Shown one piece after another: positions 22,556-32,873 of a DNA stretch of 64,000 bases. How positions within the stretch are numbered: position 1 is the first letter of the stretch; each line of letters opens with the position of its first letter. The position numbers and the translations under genes were made by a program. This stretch comes from Lenzites betulinus (lineage: Eukaryota > Basidiomycota > Agaricomycetes > Polyporales > Polyporaceae), in the NCBI GenBank assembly GCA_022264855.1, contig JABYQU010000068.1:1-64000 (forward strand), read 5' to 3'. The notes under the pieces were generated by a model that was not told the origin of the DNA, did not search any database, and saw nothing but the letters and a program-made list of their open reading frames with translations.

Positions 22556-23477
22556 GGGGTGCGCGCGGCGGGTGAGATTTTGGATCATGGACTGTCTAGC
22601 TAATGTGTACCACCACCCCCACCATCGCCATTGCCCCGACGTCGAGTACACATGGGACTGAGACTCTTATGCACAACTCCGTCTGCCACTACATATCCCC
22701 CTTAGGCCCGCGTCGCACTACTGCACCCCTTTTGAACATTGCCACATTTCCACGCACCCCCTTTCGTAGGTAGCCCCCGCCCCTTTCTCACACGGATATT
22801 GGACCTTCATTCAGACTTCTACGGACCTGGACTAGCATACATTCCCATGTCGCAAGGTAACTAACTAATACACACTCGCATATCTCTGTCATCACGATGA
22901 TGATGCGCACGCACAGACGCGGCCGATGGCTGCCAGCGTTCCGGGCTGCTTCTGATACATGGAGGTAGAGGGAGTTTGCGGTGGGGTACGCGGTGATGGT
23001 GGGCTGCGGCCAAGCTACGCGCGCGCCAGCTCGCGTTAGTTGCCGCGAGTGGGCGGGTGCAGTGGAAGGGGTACGTAGCCAGGCGTTTGGTAGATGTGGG
23101 GAAGGCGATCGGGCAGGAGGGGGTGAATTGAGTTCTGATCGAGGAGTGGGGGAGGCATGGGAAGGTTGGGGAAGCGGCGCCTGCGCTCTGCTCGTCCACG
23201 GAGCTCCTCCCCGTTCCCATTAGCCTTCACTACGTCCTCCTCCACACTGCATTGCCCGGCTACCCGCCCGTGCGCCCCCGAGCCCATATAAGCCTTCCGC
23301 TTGAGCCAGTGCGTCTAGCCCCCGCTCCTGAATACCCCCCCGCAGTCTGGACCGCTCCCCGCCAGCTCCAGTCTTTTTCACTGTTCATACATAACGACCT
23401 CGCCCGGCGTGCACGACCCTCACGTTTGTTTTCCTCGTCTCACAAATACCCTTGCACCAAACAACAACCACAACAAC
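22556..23477. other. intergenic region, no gene seen
   Basis: About 920 bp. The last 200 bp look like a promoter, with a TATA-like element at 23287-23292 and a CA-rich leader (ACAACAACCACAACAAC) immediately before the next start codon. Confidence 0.4.
23287..23292 (+). promoter_or_regulatory. TATA-like element
   Basis: TATAAG about 186 bp upstream of the ATG at 23478, in an otherwise GC/C-rich region. Assignment rests on position only. Confidence 0.35.
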
Positions 23478-24333
23478 ATGTCATCCATCCCGCGCTCCCA
23501 GTCCGTGCCTCACGTAGGCACACTCAAAATCACGACCGACCTTCCCGGTCCCCGCACGCGCGCGAAGTTGCCCCGGCACCGCAGCGCGACCGTCGTCGCG
23601 AGCACGCACAACACGCAGCCGCTCGCGTCCCTCTACTCGCCGCGGAGCGAGCGGGAGGACCCGTTCAGCCTCGGCGGGTTTTTTCCCACCGCGCTCGGCA
23701 CGTTCGAGCACTCCGCCGCGGAGCAGGAGTGGGACTGGCTGCACGCGGCGGACGACGCGGCCGCGGGCACGCACCTGCGCGGCGCGGCGCGCTCCGGGCT
23801 CGTCTCGCCCATCTCGGAGGATGACGAGTGGGAGGTGGCGACGCCGTGCTCTGCGTTCGCGGACGCGGGGGACGCGCGCGCGCGGGACGCGATCCTGCGC
23901 GAGGACAAGCTGGGCATTCTGGCGCTGAGCGGTATGTCACCCCGTGGCTTCTCGCGCGCATGATGTGTATGATATGATGGCTGAAAATACCCACTGCAGA
24001 CAGGCTCTCGCTCGTGTCCGCGTCGCGCTCGCAGCAGGAGGGGTCCCACGGCGAGAAGGCGGGGCGGAGGAGGAGCGGCTGTTATCGCCCTTCAGGCAGG
24101 CAGGTGATCCGCTGGATGACGAGGCGGTCTACGACGCGCTTCGAGCGCTGCGTACGGCACACAGTCGTCCGCGTGGGTCAGCTGTCACGCAGGAAGCGGG
24201 GGGCATGTACGGCCTGTTTTCCGCGGAGAAGGAGGGGGACGATAAGATGGCGGCGGAGACGGACGGGACGCGGTGGGGGGCGCTGGTGTCGTGGGGCGTG
24301 AGCCGGGTGGTGGATTATATTTCGCCAGTCTGA
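23478..24333 (+). CDS. unknown fungal protein, about 240 aa
   Basis: Not recognised. The start sits in a favourable context after a CA-rich leader. Exon 1 encodes a basic/Ser-rich N terminus (MSSIPRSQSVPHVGTLKITT), a low-complexity middle with Ala/Asp/Arg runs, and SPISEDDEWEVATPCSAFAD, then DAILREDKLGILALS. An intron (about 23932-24000, GTATGT..TGCAG) leads to RLSLVSASRSQQEG. The frame that ends sensibly (DDEAVYDALRALRTAHSRPR, then WGALVSWGVSRVVDYISPV) is offset from this; a 53-nt intron (GTCCCA..TTCAG, about 24042-24094) would join them. Without that intron the frame continues as an Arg-rich stretch that looks non-coding. No membrane segment is seen. Codon use is strongly GC-biased. A cytosolic or nuclear role is possible but unsupported. 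Confidence 0.55.
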
Positions 24334-24501
24334 GTGTAGCAGTAGGCCGTGGGTGTGTCTGCGTGGATCGTGAATGGATGTGTAGGCTAGTGGGTGGATA
24401 GTACTAGTGTGTGTGCCAGTGAGCAAGCCGGCGTGCCGAGGTGCCGGGGACCCTGGAACCGCTGGCGGGGGGAGGAAGTCCACGGGGTCGTAAACGGCAG
24501 C

Positions 24502-24508
24502 TTTATAA
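24502..24508 (+). promoter_or_regulatory. TATA-like element
   Basis: TTTATAA about 107 bp upstream of the CSL-family start codon at 24615. It stands out against GC-rich surroundings; function is inferred from position. Confidence 0.35.
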
Positions 24509-24614
24509 CCGACGCGCGTGGGTAAAAACGGAGTTTCTTCCCACTCCCACAGTGAGCGGATTCCCACAGCTCTCCCGTCTGTCCTCTGCTCTTAGTCTCC
24601 GTAGACGGCCCACC

Positions 24615-27022
24615 ATGCGCACAATCGTCCCCTTCGCCTCCAGCCCCCTCCCCCTCCTCATGTCCCCGACCGCGACCACAGAGACCCACGAGCACCCCCC
24701 GCGCCCCCGCGCCCTCTCCCGCTCCCCCTCGCCCCAGCAGTCCAACCTCTCTCTCCTCGTGAGTACCGCGTCTCTCTCCCCGGATTCGCGTCCGACCGCG
24801 TCTGCAGGTCTCCAACGGCCATGCCGCCCTCCGCTCTCCCCCGGCGCCCGTAGCCCCTCAGCACGGCGCGTCTCAGCCCTCCTCGCCGCCCCACACTGAG
24901 CCCGCAGTGTCGATACAGTCGATACTCTCCAGTGCGCCACCATCAGCCCCCGCCTCCAACGGCCAGCAATCGTCCTGGAACGGCGCAAACGCGTCCTCAC
25001 GCGACGCCACAAATGCGGTCGCTGGGCCGTCCACAACATCGGCACCCGCCCCGCAGGTGAGTCTCGCATCGACGCGTCTGCCACAGTGCCCACCGCTCAC
25101 CGACCCCCCCTAGCGCACGTCGAGTAAGCGCAAGCTGGAGGCGGCGGAGGCAGTCGATCCACACAGCAAGATTCGCCGCGTCGTCCGCGACCACATCACG
25201 CAGGACCCTGCGCGGGTGATGCCCATGACGACCGTCATATGTCTCCATGCCGCGGTCGCCCAGAAGTCATATGGCAGCGAGAAGCGCTTCCTCTGCCCCC
25301 CGCCCGTCGTGCACATCGAGGGCCCCGTCTGGCAGATGAAGCAGCAGCACCTCTCGATGGCCGTCGTGAACGAGGGCGGCGAGCGGACGTGCGAGCTCAA
25401 GGCCCCTATGGACCATAATTTGACATCGAGCTTCAAGTTCCTCCACGTGACGGGCTCAGCGAAGAGCAAGAACTTCCTGCTCTCGCTCGATATCGCGGAG
25501 CCAGCGCCGGACGGGAGCGATGCGAGCGAGCGCATATGGGCCTCCTTCGACTCTGCGCCCGTTACCATCATCTCGAAACCGTCGAAGAAGACCGCGAAGA
25601 CGCGCAACATCTCATCATGTATCCTCGCGGGCGGGCCAGTGTCCCTCTTCAACCGGATCAACTCGCAGACCGTACGGACGAAGTACATGACGATTGAGCA
25701 GAACCAGCTATGTGCCAGCAACGTGGCGTGGTCGGCGTTCGCAGTGAACGTCGTGCGACCACAGGGCACGGAGGCACCTCTCGGTACGCATGACGTCGGT
25801 GTTGCATCCTAGCGAGATCTGATACTGACGAGTCCTTCAGGCGGCCCACAGCCGGTGACGTACGGTAGCGAGATTGTCCTCGCGGATACCGTAACGGGCG
25901 TGCAGACGGCGCCTTTGGTGATCCGCAAAGTGGACAAGGGCCGCATCGTGAACGATGATGGTGGTCCCGTCAGTCAAATGCAGAAGATTGCCCTTCAGCG
26001 CGTCAACACGGACGGGACGAGGCATTATCTCTCCGCAGCCGGGCCGATCGCTGGAACGCCTGGTGTCACCGCCCCCTCAGCGCCCGGGCTTTCCAACCAG
26101 GCCGGGACTCACCCGCTGCTGTTCCAGAGCCCCCGTGTGCGCGAAGAGATGAAGGACGGCGCGCGGGTCATCACCGACGAGGTAGATGACTATCTGTGCT
26201 GGACGATTGTCGGGATATGTAAGAACGCTTTTCTCCGATATCGTAAAAGTACTAACTTAGCACGACACAGCCAAGTTCCAATACACGTTCTTCGACGCCT
26301 TCGGACTGAACAACAACGTTCCTGAGCTCCCGATCACCCCCTTCCCCACATTGTTCAACACTCCGGTGTACCGTTCCCAGTCGAACACGCTAGAGATGAC
26401 TGCAGCAAACTTCTTCTACGAAGACCCGAAGACTCGGCACCAGGTACCGCTAGATGTCTACATCGGGAGCATTGGTCCCTTGCGGCTGCGTCTGTACAAC
26501 CAAACTCCTGCGACCATGGATGGTCAATTCAACCAGGCGCATGCCTTCGTGCCCGTGCCTCACCTACCTGGACTGCCCGACGTTCCGATCTATGCCGAGA
26601 ACCCGGAGGAGCGCCACTATGAGCCCGTCGTTGCTTTGCACACCCGCAACGTGCACGCTCTCATCGTGGTCGAGATGCCGCCAGTCGCGGACATCCTGAA
26701 GGCCCTGCGCGAAGACGCGCACCCACCAAGCGGCGAAACGAACGGTGACAGTTCGCAGTCGGACGTCTCAGGGAGCCGCACGAGCGATCTGATACGCGAC
26801 ATTTCTGGGCGCAGTCTCCCTCTGCTCTTCATCCGCTCGTGCGACGGCGTGGGCTACCACTCTGGGCGGGTCATCGCTGCCGACAACGTCCTGCACGCCA
26901 TGGACCTCTCGAACCCGGTGCGGCCGGGCGGCGAACAGGGCGACTGGCTGGCTGCGGCGCAGGCCGCCGCGCGGCTCTCCGACGACACGAGCATGCACGG
27001 GTGGAACCTGAAGGTGCTCTAG
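24615..27022 (+). CDS. CSL family (CBF1/RBP-J/Su(H)/Lag-1) transcription factor
   Basis: Sequence-specific nuclear DNA-binding factor; fungi have CSL proteins although they lack Notch. A disordered Ser/Pro-rich N terminus (about 140 residues) precedes the Rel-like N domain, whose hallmark reads LHAAVAQKSYGSEKRFLCPP, almost the metazoan motif. The beta-trefoil domain is equally clear: ISKPSKKTAKTRN, then CILAGGPVSLFNRINSQTVR. The C-terminal Ig-like (IPT) region follows an intron near 26217-26271 (FQYTFFDAFGLNNNVPELPI; FFYEDPKTRHQVPLDVYIGS) and contains an insertion with Ser-rich sequence (about residues 660-710). Four short introns are inferred. In fission yeast the homologues Cbf11/Cbf12 control adhesion, cell cycle and lipid genes; the role here is not known. 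The start at 24615 is the first in-frame ATG after the TATA-like element. Confidence 0.92.
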
Positions 27023-27455
27023 CGTTGGCGTCTGGGCGAACAAAACTGCTACTACGACTGTGGGTTATGCGTGCGCCCGGGGGGACCGGGGACCGCGCTG
27101 TATTGTATAATATGTGCCTCTCGCGTTGGCTTCAAGTTGTGTTATTCGTACTGCTTTGATCCTTGCATGTATCTTGTTGCGGAACGCTGTGCGGTTGATA
27201 TCGATCGAATGTACTGACGCACCGTTATATATTCGCTGTTTGTTCTCGAACGCGTGCTGGGCGTGGCGATCGAGACTATGAGAATTAACGGTGAAGGATC
27301 GCGGAAGAAAAAAGTCGCAGCCACTCTGGCCAAGCACCGGAGGATCGATCAAGGAGCGTCTGCAGATTGAACGGCTCGCAGTCCACAGCCACCTGCGCGA
27401 AGTGCATCCATCACCCAGCCGACGCCGGGACGCTCGCAAGGCATATAACGCCCGC
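27023..27455. other. intergenic region
   Basis: About 430 bp holding the CSL 3' UTR (AT-richer to about 27290) and the promoter of the glycosyltransferase. No additional gene or strong element recognised. Confidence 0.4.
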
Positions 27456-29923
27456 ATGGCGCTCCCGCCCCCATCCCCCTCCTCCGAGCCCCCCGCCTGG
27501 ACAGGCCAGCCCCTCAGTCTGCATTCCGGGCCCCCTCCTCGCCACCGGCCCCCGCGCGCCCCCATGCCCGCGCCCCCGACGCTCTCCGCCCGCCGCGACA
27601 CCACCGACGGCGCGCGCGGCCGCTACAGCCACATCAGCACCGACGCCTTCTCCGACGACTTCTACCACACCCCCGCCCGCCGCGGCCCCCGCTGGGCCGC
27701 CGTGCTCACCGCCGCGCCCGCGGGCCTGTACAAGGCGAGCACCGCGCGCTTCGGGCGGCGGAGGGGCCCGGCGCTGCTCGGGGTGGCCTGCGTGCTGCTC
27801 GTGCTCGCCGCGCTCGCGGTGCACGGGCGGTTTCTGTCGGCGCGGCGGACGTGGCCGTTCGTGGGCGCGGCGAGCACGGTCGTGTTCGAGCGGCGGCATT
27901 TGAGGCGGATATGGGAGTGGGAGATCGCGTCGGGGCATTATCCGAGCACGCGTGCGAGTGAGTGGCTTGTTTCCCTCTTTCTCTTTCTTGGGTGTGTGGT
28001 GTTGACTGGCGGACCTGCGTGTGCGTGGTAGTCCCCACCGAGATCGGGTTCACGAGTGCGGTGAGCAACCCCGCTGTGCCGTCGAGCCCGGCGTTCAAGT
28101 ACCCCACTGTGTCGGACGGCGGCGTCGTCACCTACACGGTCGGGACGGGCGCGAACCGTATATACCCAGAGGTGCGGCCGCGCGAGTTTGGGCACCCTCC
28201 ACGACCTATACCCGGCAGCGTCGCCGACTTGGATATCATTCTTGAAAACTGCGACTTCAGCACGGGCAAGGTGAGCATCCGCTGTGGCGGGATGTGCTGC
28301 GGTGTGTATTGATGTCACGCAACCCTGTCCAGTACACCCGCGACTGCCATGAACTCTTGAGACTCGGCGCAGGCCTTGATAACTCAGTACGCCTACGGAG
28401 AGAAGACATCGACTATCTACGATACATCTACGTGCTTGACGGCGAGGGCGACCACATCACCCCCCGCAGCGAAAACGCCTCCGCGTTGCTAGACCCGCCT
28501 CCACCATCTAAACGCGCATCCGACAACTGGGAACACGACCTACCTCTTCCCCCACACTCACAGTACAACCCGTCGAACCGGCAGTCGTCGCCATGCCCGG
28601 AGGACGACCCGCGCATTTTCCACATGTTCTGGGCGGGGCCGTTCACGGACAAGCCGTACATGGCCATGATGGCCTTCCTCTACACCCAAAACCTCGGCCT
28701 CCACCTCGAAGACACCGCAACTGAAAACAACGTATGCCGCCCGCAGCTCTGGCTGTGGGTCAGTCGCCAGCCTGCGGAGACGACGGGCGGCGAGTCCGCA
28801 GAAGAGAGTCTGCACGAGGAGCTGCGGAACAACGCATGGGCGGCTCCGTTCCTCCACCCGCGCTTCAAGGACATCATCAAGTTCCAGCTGTGGAACACGG
28901 CCGAGCAGCTCGACGGCGTCGACGAGCTGCGCGACGACTGGCGCAGCATGAGCGACAAGCTCCTCAGCACCGTCAAGGCGGACGCGAAAAAGCAGGTCGG
29001 GTCCAACGTCGCGCTCGACGGCAAGTCGAACGAGACGCACGCGACGTACAACAAGCTGCCCGTCGTGCTCTCCGACCTCGTGCGCTTCGTGCTGTGCCAC
29101 CGCTACGGCGGCGTCTACCTTGACGTCGACATGCTCTTCCTGCGCGACTGGGAGGAGCTCTGGGGCTGGTCCGGCGCGTTCTCGTACCGCTGGTCGCACG
29201 AGGACCGCTACAACACCGCCGTGCTCCGCCTGCGCCGCGGCTCCGCGCTCGGCACGTTCCTCCTGCGCACCGCGCTCCGCAACGGGCTCGACTTCCACCC
29301 GACGACGGTCTCGCGCTACCTGAAGGAGTCGCACATGGAGCGCCTGCTCTTCCGCGTCCCGGACGCGCTCTTCGACCCCGCGTGGCTGAACACGGACCAC
29401 CGGAAACCGCACCCGTGGTCGAGCGTCGAGTACCTGCAGCGCGACCGCCCCCCGCAGCCGTTCTTCACCGAGTGAGTGCGCCGTACTTACGTCTCCGCCT
29501 TTGCCTGTCCTGACTCGCTGATTGTGCTGCAGTTTCGACAACTTCTTCAACACGCCGCCAGAGATGAGCGCAATGCCGGCCGTGATCGGTTTCGATGGCT
29601 TCTTCCGGGGCGCGTTCTTGTACCACTACCACAACGAATGGTGAGCACGGTCCTTCCTCGCGCGGTGGTTGGCTGACTGACCGTCGGCACGCAGGTGGAA
29701 GCCCTTCGACACCGCGCGTTTTTGGCCCGACCTCGGTCCGCGGTTCGCAGACGCGGAGAAGATGGGGCGGGCAGCCATCGCGGGCAAGCCGACGTCGTTC
29801 CCAGTCGGCATCGTCCAGAAGGACAAGCGCGACTTGGACTGGGCGACGGTGCTGAAGCGTACCTTCGAAGCGTACATACGCGGGGAGCGGCCCAACATGT
29901 ACGGCGAATGGATCCGGTGGTGA
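27456..29923 (+). CDS. type II membrane glycosyltransferase, GT32-like (DXD motif)
   Basis: Probable Golgi sugar transferase. The cytosolic N terminus is Pro/Arg-rich and is followed by one signal anchor (ALLGVACVLLVLAALAVHG, about residues 108-126). The lumenal catalytic part begins with RIFHMFWAGPFTDKPYMAMM, the IPKxIHxxW-like start of the Gly_transf_sug fold. It contains the acceptor/nucleotide-sugar DXD signature in LVRFVLCHRYGGVYLDVDML. Conserved tail pieces are NTPPEMSAMPAVIGFDGFF, then YHYHNEW and MYGEWIRW. Introns are inferred at about 27957-28029, 28270-28331, 29472-29531 and 29641-29694. The family includes alpha-mannosyl and other hexosyl transferases of glycans or sphingolipids; donor and acceptor cannot be read from sequence. 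Confidence 0.85.
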
Positions 29924-30103
29924 TACGCTGCTGTTGCTTCACTCCGTCCAGCACGCACACATTATATGTATATCACGCATAATTTCAGTCTAGCTATGCT
30001 CCGAGTTCGCCTTCGCTTCCGTGTTGTAGATGTTATGCGATACAGTGCAGGGGATACTGCTACATAGGGCTAATGACACACTGCTTGCTCGGCCTCCCAT
30101 CCT

Positions 30104-31229
30104 CTACTTCGCCGCCGCAGCGATCCTGGCCTGCGCCGTGTCCACCGTCGCCTTCAGAAGCTGTATCACCTTCTCCGGCTCAGACGCGTTGAAAATTGCG
30201 GTCCCAGCCACGATGACGTTGCTCCCTAATTGCACATCCGCATGAGAACGCACGCCCGTCTATGAGCGCGCCAGGCAGCCCCGCGGGCCCACACACCACA
30301 CGCACCTGCATCGGCGCACACATCGATCGTCTTCGGCCCGACGCCGCCGTCGACCTCGATGTCCTTGTCCGGGAAGCGCGCGCGCAGCTCGGCGACCTTG
30401 GGCACGCAGCGGTCGAGGAACTTCTGCCCGCCGCGGCCGGGGTAGACGGTCATGACGAGCAGCATGTCCGCCGCGTCCGCGAGCTCGTCCGTGATCGCGC
30501 TCGAGGGCGTGTCGGGCGAGATCGCGATGCCCGCCTTCATCTTGCGCGCGTGGATTTGGTCGATGACGGCGAGCGGGTCAGCTGCGGGGAGACGCACACA
30601 GGCGGGGAGAAGTGCGGGGCTCAGATGCTTTGGCAGACGGGTATGGCGGGCGGGTGCGCTCACATGCGGCTTCTAGGTGGAAGCAGTAGAGGGATCCGCC
30701 GGCGTCGGCGATGTCGTCCACCCACTACCCCATATCAGCCGATCGGTGTGGTCAGCGTTCGTGCGCGTACGCGGGCGGTGGTATCGTGCGGAATGTGGTG
30801 TTCTTACCTTCTCGGGGTTCGACACCATCATATGGCAGTCCATGAAGATGCCCGGGACGCCCTTCGATACGCACGCCAGAATGGGCGCCCCTGCGAGTGA
30901 GGGGGTGCGGTCAGAGAGCCTTGTTGTCGAGACGCTGAGTCTGGGGACGCACCCATTGTGATATTGGGCACGAAGTGTCTGGTTGGTGGGCGGAGGACGT
31001 AAGCGATGCCGCACGATCCGCACATTGAATGGCATTTACCCGTCCATAACATCTGCAAGAACGCGCGGAGGCCCACAGGCGGTGGTCAGATACGTCGTAG
31101 GAGCGTAGGAGGGAGGTGCATACCCATGTGCAGCCACTCTGCACCACCCTTAATCATCCGCTTGCATTCCGCAGTAAGCTGCCCAAAGTCAGAGGCAAGG
31201 ACCGAGGGGGAAATAATCGCGCGCGGCAT
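30104..31229 (-). CDS. RPE1: ribulose-phosphate 3-epimerase
   Basis: Interconverts ribulose-5-phosphate and xylulose-5-phosphate in the cytosolic pentose phosphate pathway; a metal-dependent TIM barrel. Strands and motifs in order: PRAIISPSVLASDFGQL, EWLHMDVMDGHFVPNITMG (catalytic Asp and metal-binding His), FMDCHMMVSNPEKWVDDIAD, GSLYCFHLEAASDPLAVI, MKAGIAISPDTPSS, MLLVMTVYPGRGGQKFLD (phosphate/active-site loop), DIEVDGGVGPKTIDVCADAG with the second catalytic Asp, and SNVIVAGTAIFNASEPEKVI. The active-site DVMDG is encoded by a 13-nt micro-exon (31040-31052). About six introns in total. Length (about 230 residues) matches the family. Divergently arranged with the first GPI-peptide gene. Confidence 0.94.
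31040..31052 (-). other. 13-nt micro-exon in ribulose-phosphate 3-epimerase
   Basis: The minus-strand exon ATGTTATGGACGG is bounded upstream by an intron ending TTGCAG and downstream by a donor GTAAAT. It supplies DVMDG between EWLHM and HFVPN, so the protein would lose its catalytic Asp without it. Confidence 0.8.
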
Positions 31230-31612
31230 GGTTAGTGTGAGCAAGAGACGGAGACGCAGCAGAGGCGTAGCAGAGGCAGAGGCGGCAGCTGCGAGTCTGC
31301 CAAATGCCACCGCCCGCAACCTCAGATCGATCGGGTGCACACACGTGATGAATCGCCGCAGTGGCGGTGCCTATGCAGCTGTACGAGGACTGGCGCCCGG
31401 GGACCTGCAAGCGACCTTTCGGGCAACAACCATACCTTCTCCGAGAGGAAGCGTCGCAGGTTGTTGAAGCAGCACAAGCGTCCACACCCCGCTCGAGCAG
31501 CGTCGAGCGCAGTATAAAAGCACCCCCTCCATCTCCCAAAATGCTTCATCCGCCTCCCTTCACTCCTCAGCTTCGTCTTCTCCAGCCTCCCTCACCCACT
31601 TAATTTTCTACG
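31230..31612. promoter_or_regulatory. divergent promoter region (epimerase / GPI peptide 1)
   Basis: About 380 bp between two start codons on opposite strands. It contains the TATA box of the rightward gene at 31513-31519 and CT-rich leader sequence after it. No TATA is obvious for the leftward epimerase gene, as expected for a housekeeping gene. Confidence 0.5.
31513..31519 (+). promoter_or_regulatory. TATA box of GPI peptide gene 1
   Basis: TATAAAA located 100 bp upstream of the ATG at 31613, followed by a CT-rich leader. The paralogue has a TATA box at nearly the same distance, which supports its function. Confidence 0.65.
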
Positions 31613-32206
31613 ATGTTTACCAAGTCTGCCCTCTCTGCCTTCTACACCCTCGCGGCCTGCGCCTTCTTTGTGAACGCGGCTGCTGCGGGCGAGAACGTTG
31701 AGAAACGCCAACGTAGGTTCAAGCCTCATTATGTTTCCCGCCTTACGCTCATTTTCCGTCAGTCGACTCCAGCCTTGTGAACTCGCTTAATAGCGTCGCG
31801 GCCTCTCTGGCTACACAGTGTTGGTAAACCCCCTCTATACATGTATTTCCATGCTGATATATATTACTGCAGCCTTCAGCGGCGAGTCGACGACCGTCAC
31901 CACCACTTTCGGCACTCAGGTCGAGACCTTCACCGAGATCATTGGCCACCCGGTGTCTACCACTGGGAAGCCGACCTCTGCGGCCAGCGGAAGCTCCGGC
32001 TCCGGCGGATCTTCGTAGGTCATTTAAGATCGGCCGCACAAAATTCCATGCTCATCGACATTCACAGGCCCACCGACGGTAGCTCCCCTACTTCGTCTCC
32101 CAACGGCGCTCTCGGGCTGCACGCCGTGACCTTCGACGCGCCCCTGCTCGGCGGGCTTGCCGTTGCGCTCGCCAGCGTGTCTATGGGTGCCCTGGTCGCT
32201 CTCTGA
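31613..32206 (+). CDS. small secreted GPI-anchored protein, tandem copy 1
   Basis: Signal peptide MFTKSALSAFYTLAACAFFV with cleavage near NAAAA, followed by a dibasic EKRQ site for Kex2-like processing. The mature chain is short, Ser/Thr/Val-rich and without cysteine (SFSGESTTVTTTFGTQVETF). A Gly/Ser-rich linker follows, then a GPI-attachment end (SPNGALGLHAVTFDAP, and a hydrophobic tail closing with GALVAL). Three introns are inferred (about 31713-31762, 31820-31872 and 32016-32068). Product is about 130 residues. Such peptides are presumably displayed on the plasma membrane or wall; function unknown. It lacks the eight-cysteine pattern, so it is not a hydrophobin. The neighbouring copy 2 is a clear paralogue. 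Confidence 0.8.
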
Positions 32207-32271
32207 GCGTGTTGCTTCGTTACACGGACATCCCATTTGCCTCTAGATCGACCCTTCGCTCGTTTCGCCCG

Positions 32272-32310
32272 TAGGATATACTTGGTTCCGTCGTAATCCA
32301 ATGTCAGCGC
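32272..32310 (+). repeat. 3'-flank repeat, copy 1
   Basis: Begins TAGGATATACTTGG and continues with CGTAATCCAATGTC. A diverged match lies at 33706-33744, downstream of the second GPI-peptide gene. It marks the duplicated unit and may include the polyadenylation region. Confidence 0.6.
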
Positions 32311-32780
32311 TTTGCATGCGATACTACCCAAAGTATGATCGCATCCTACGGAACGGACCGTTGCCCCTAGATAGTATCCTTCGGTCCGGGTGGGCGTGAT
32401 TGGCATGACTGGTTTTCGGGCAGACGGCTTCGGATGATTATTTGCAGCCACATCCGATGGAATTTACCTGCTGTGCTTCTGTCTTTGCATTATGCATACG
32501 GAGGTGTTCAAGGCAAGGTTAATTCCACCTTAAATTCGCCCCGTTCTATCTCTTTGTTGAGCTAGGGCCCGGGCCGGGCCACAGTACCGCTGCTGCCAAG
32601 GCGCTGTGCCAGATCGATCGGGCGCAGGAGCACTACCGCCTCGTGATGCATGACGGTGGTGGCGGTGACCGCTGCGCGAGGAGAGGCGCCGGTGCCGAGG
32701 GCGACGTCTCGGACTAACAGTACTTCCCACCGCCTCGGCCTGTCTAAGCAGCTCTTCGATTCCACATTCCGCTCGCGCAC

Positions 32781-32787
32781 TATATAA
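32781..32787 (+). promoter_or_regulatory. TATA box of GPI peptide gene 2
   Basis: TATATAA, 93 bp upstream of the ATG at 32874, matching the spacing in the upstream paralogue (100 bp). Confidence 0.65.
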
Positions 32788-32873
32788 GCTGCTCCATCGC
32801 CTGATATGCCTCACTCACTCCCTCTTCCTACCCTTCGTTCTTCGCATATTCTCCCGCCCCCTTATTTTTTACC

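Larger units (their letters stand above)
32207..32873 (+). other. 3' flank of copy 1 and promoter of copy 2
   Basis: The first part carries a 3' segment (32272-32310) that is repeated downstream of copy 2. The rest is promoter DNA of copy 2, including its TATA box at 32781. No separate gene seen. Confidence 0.5.

Noticed and set aside
27411..27938. Long antisense ORFs opposite the glycosyltransferase (also 28558-29553)
   Set aside because: They are GC-driven shadows on the opposite strand, rich in Arg, Gly and Ala, without motifs, while the sense strand has a DXD glycosyltransferase with consistent splicing.
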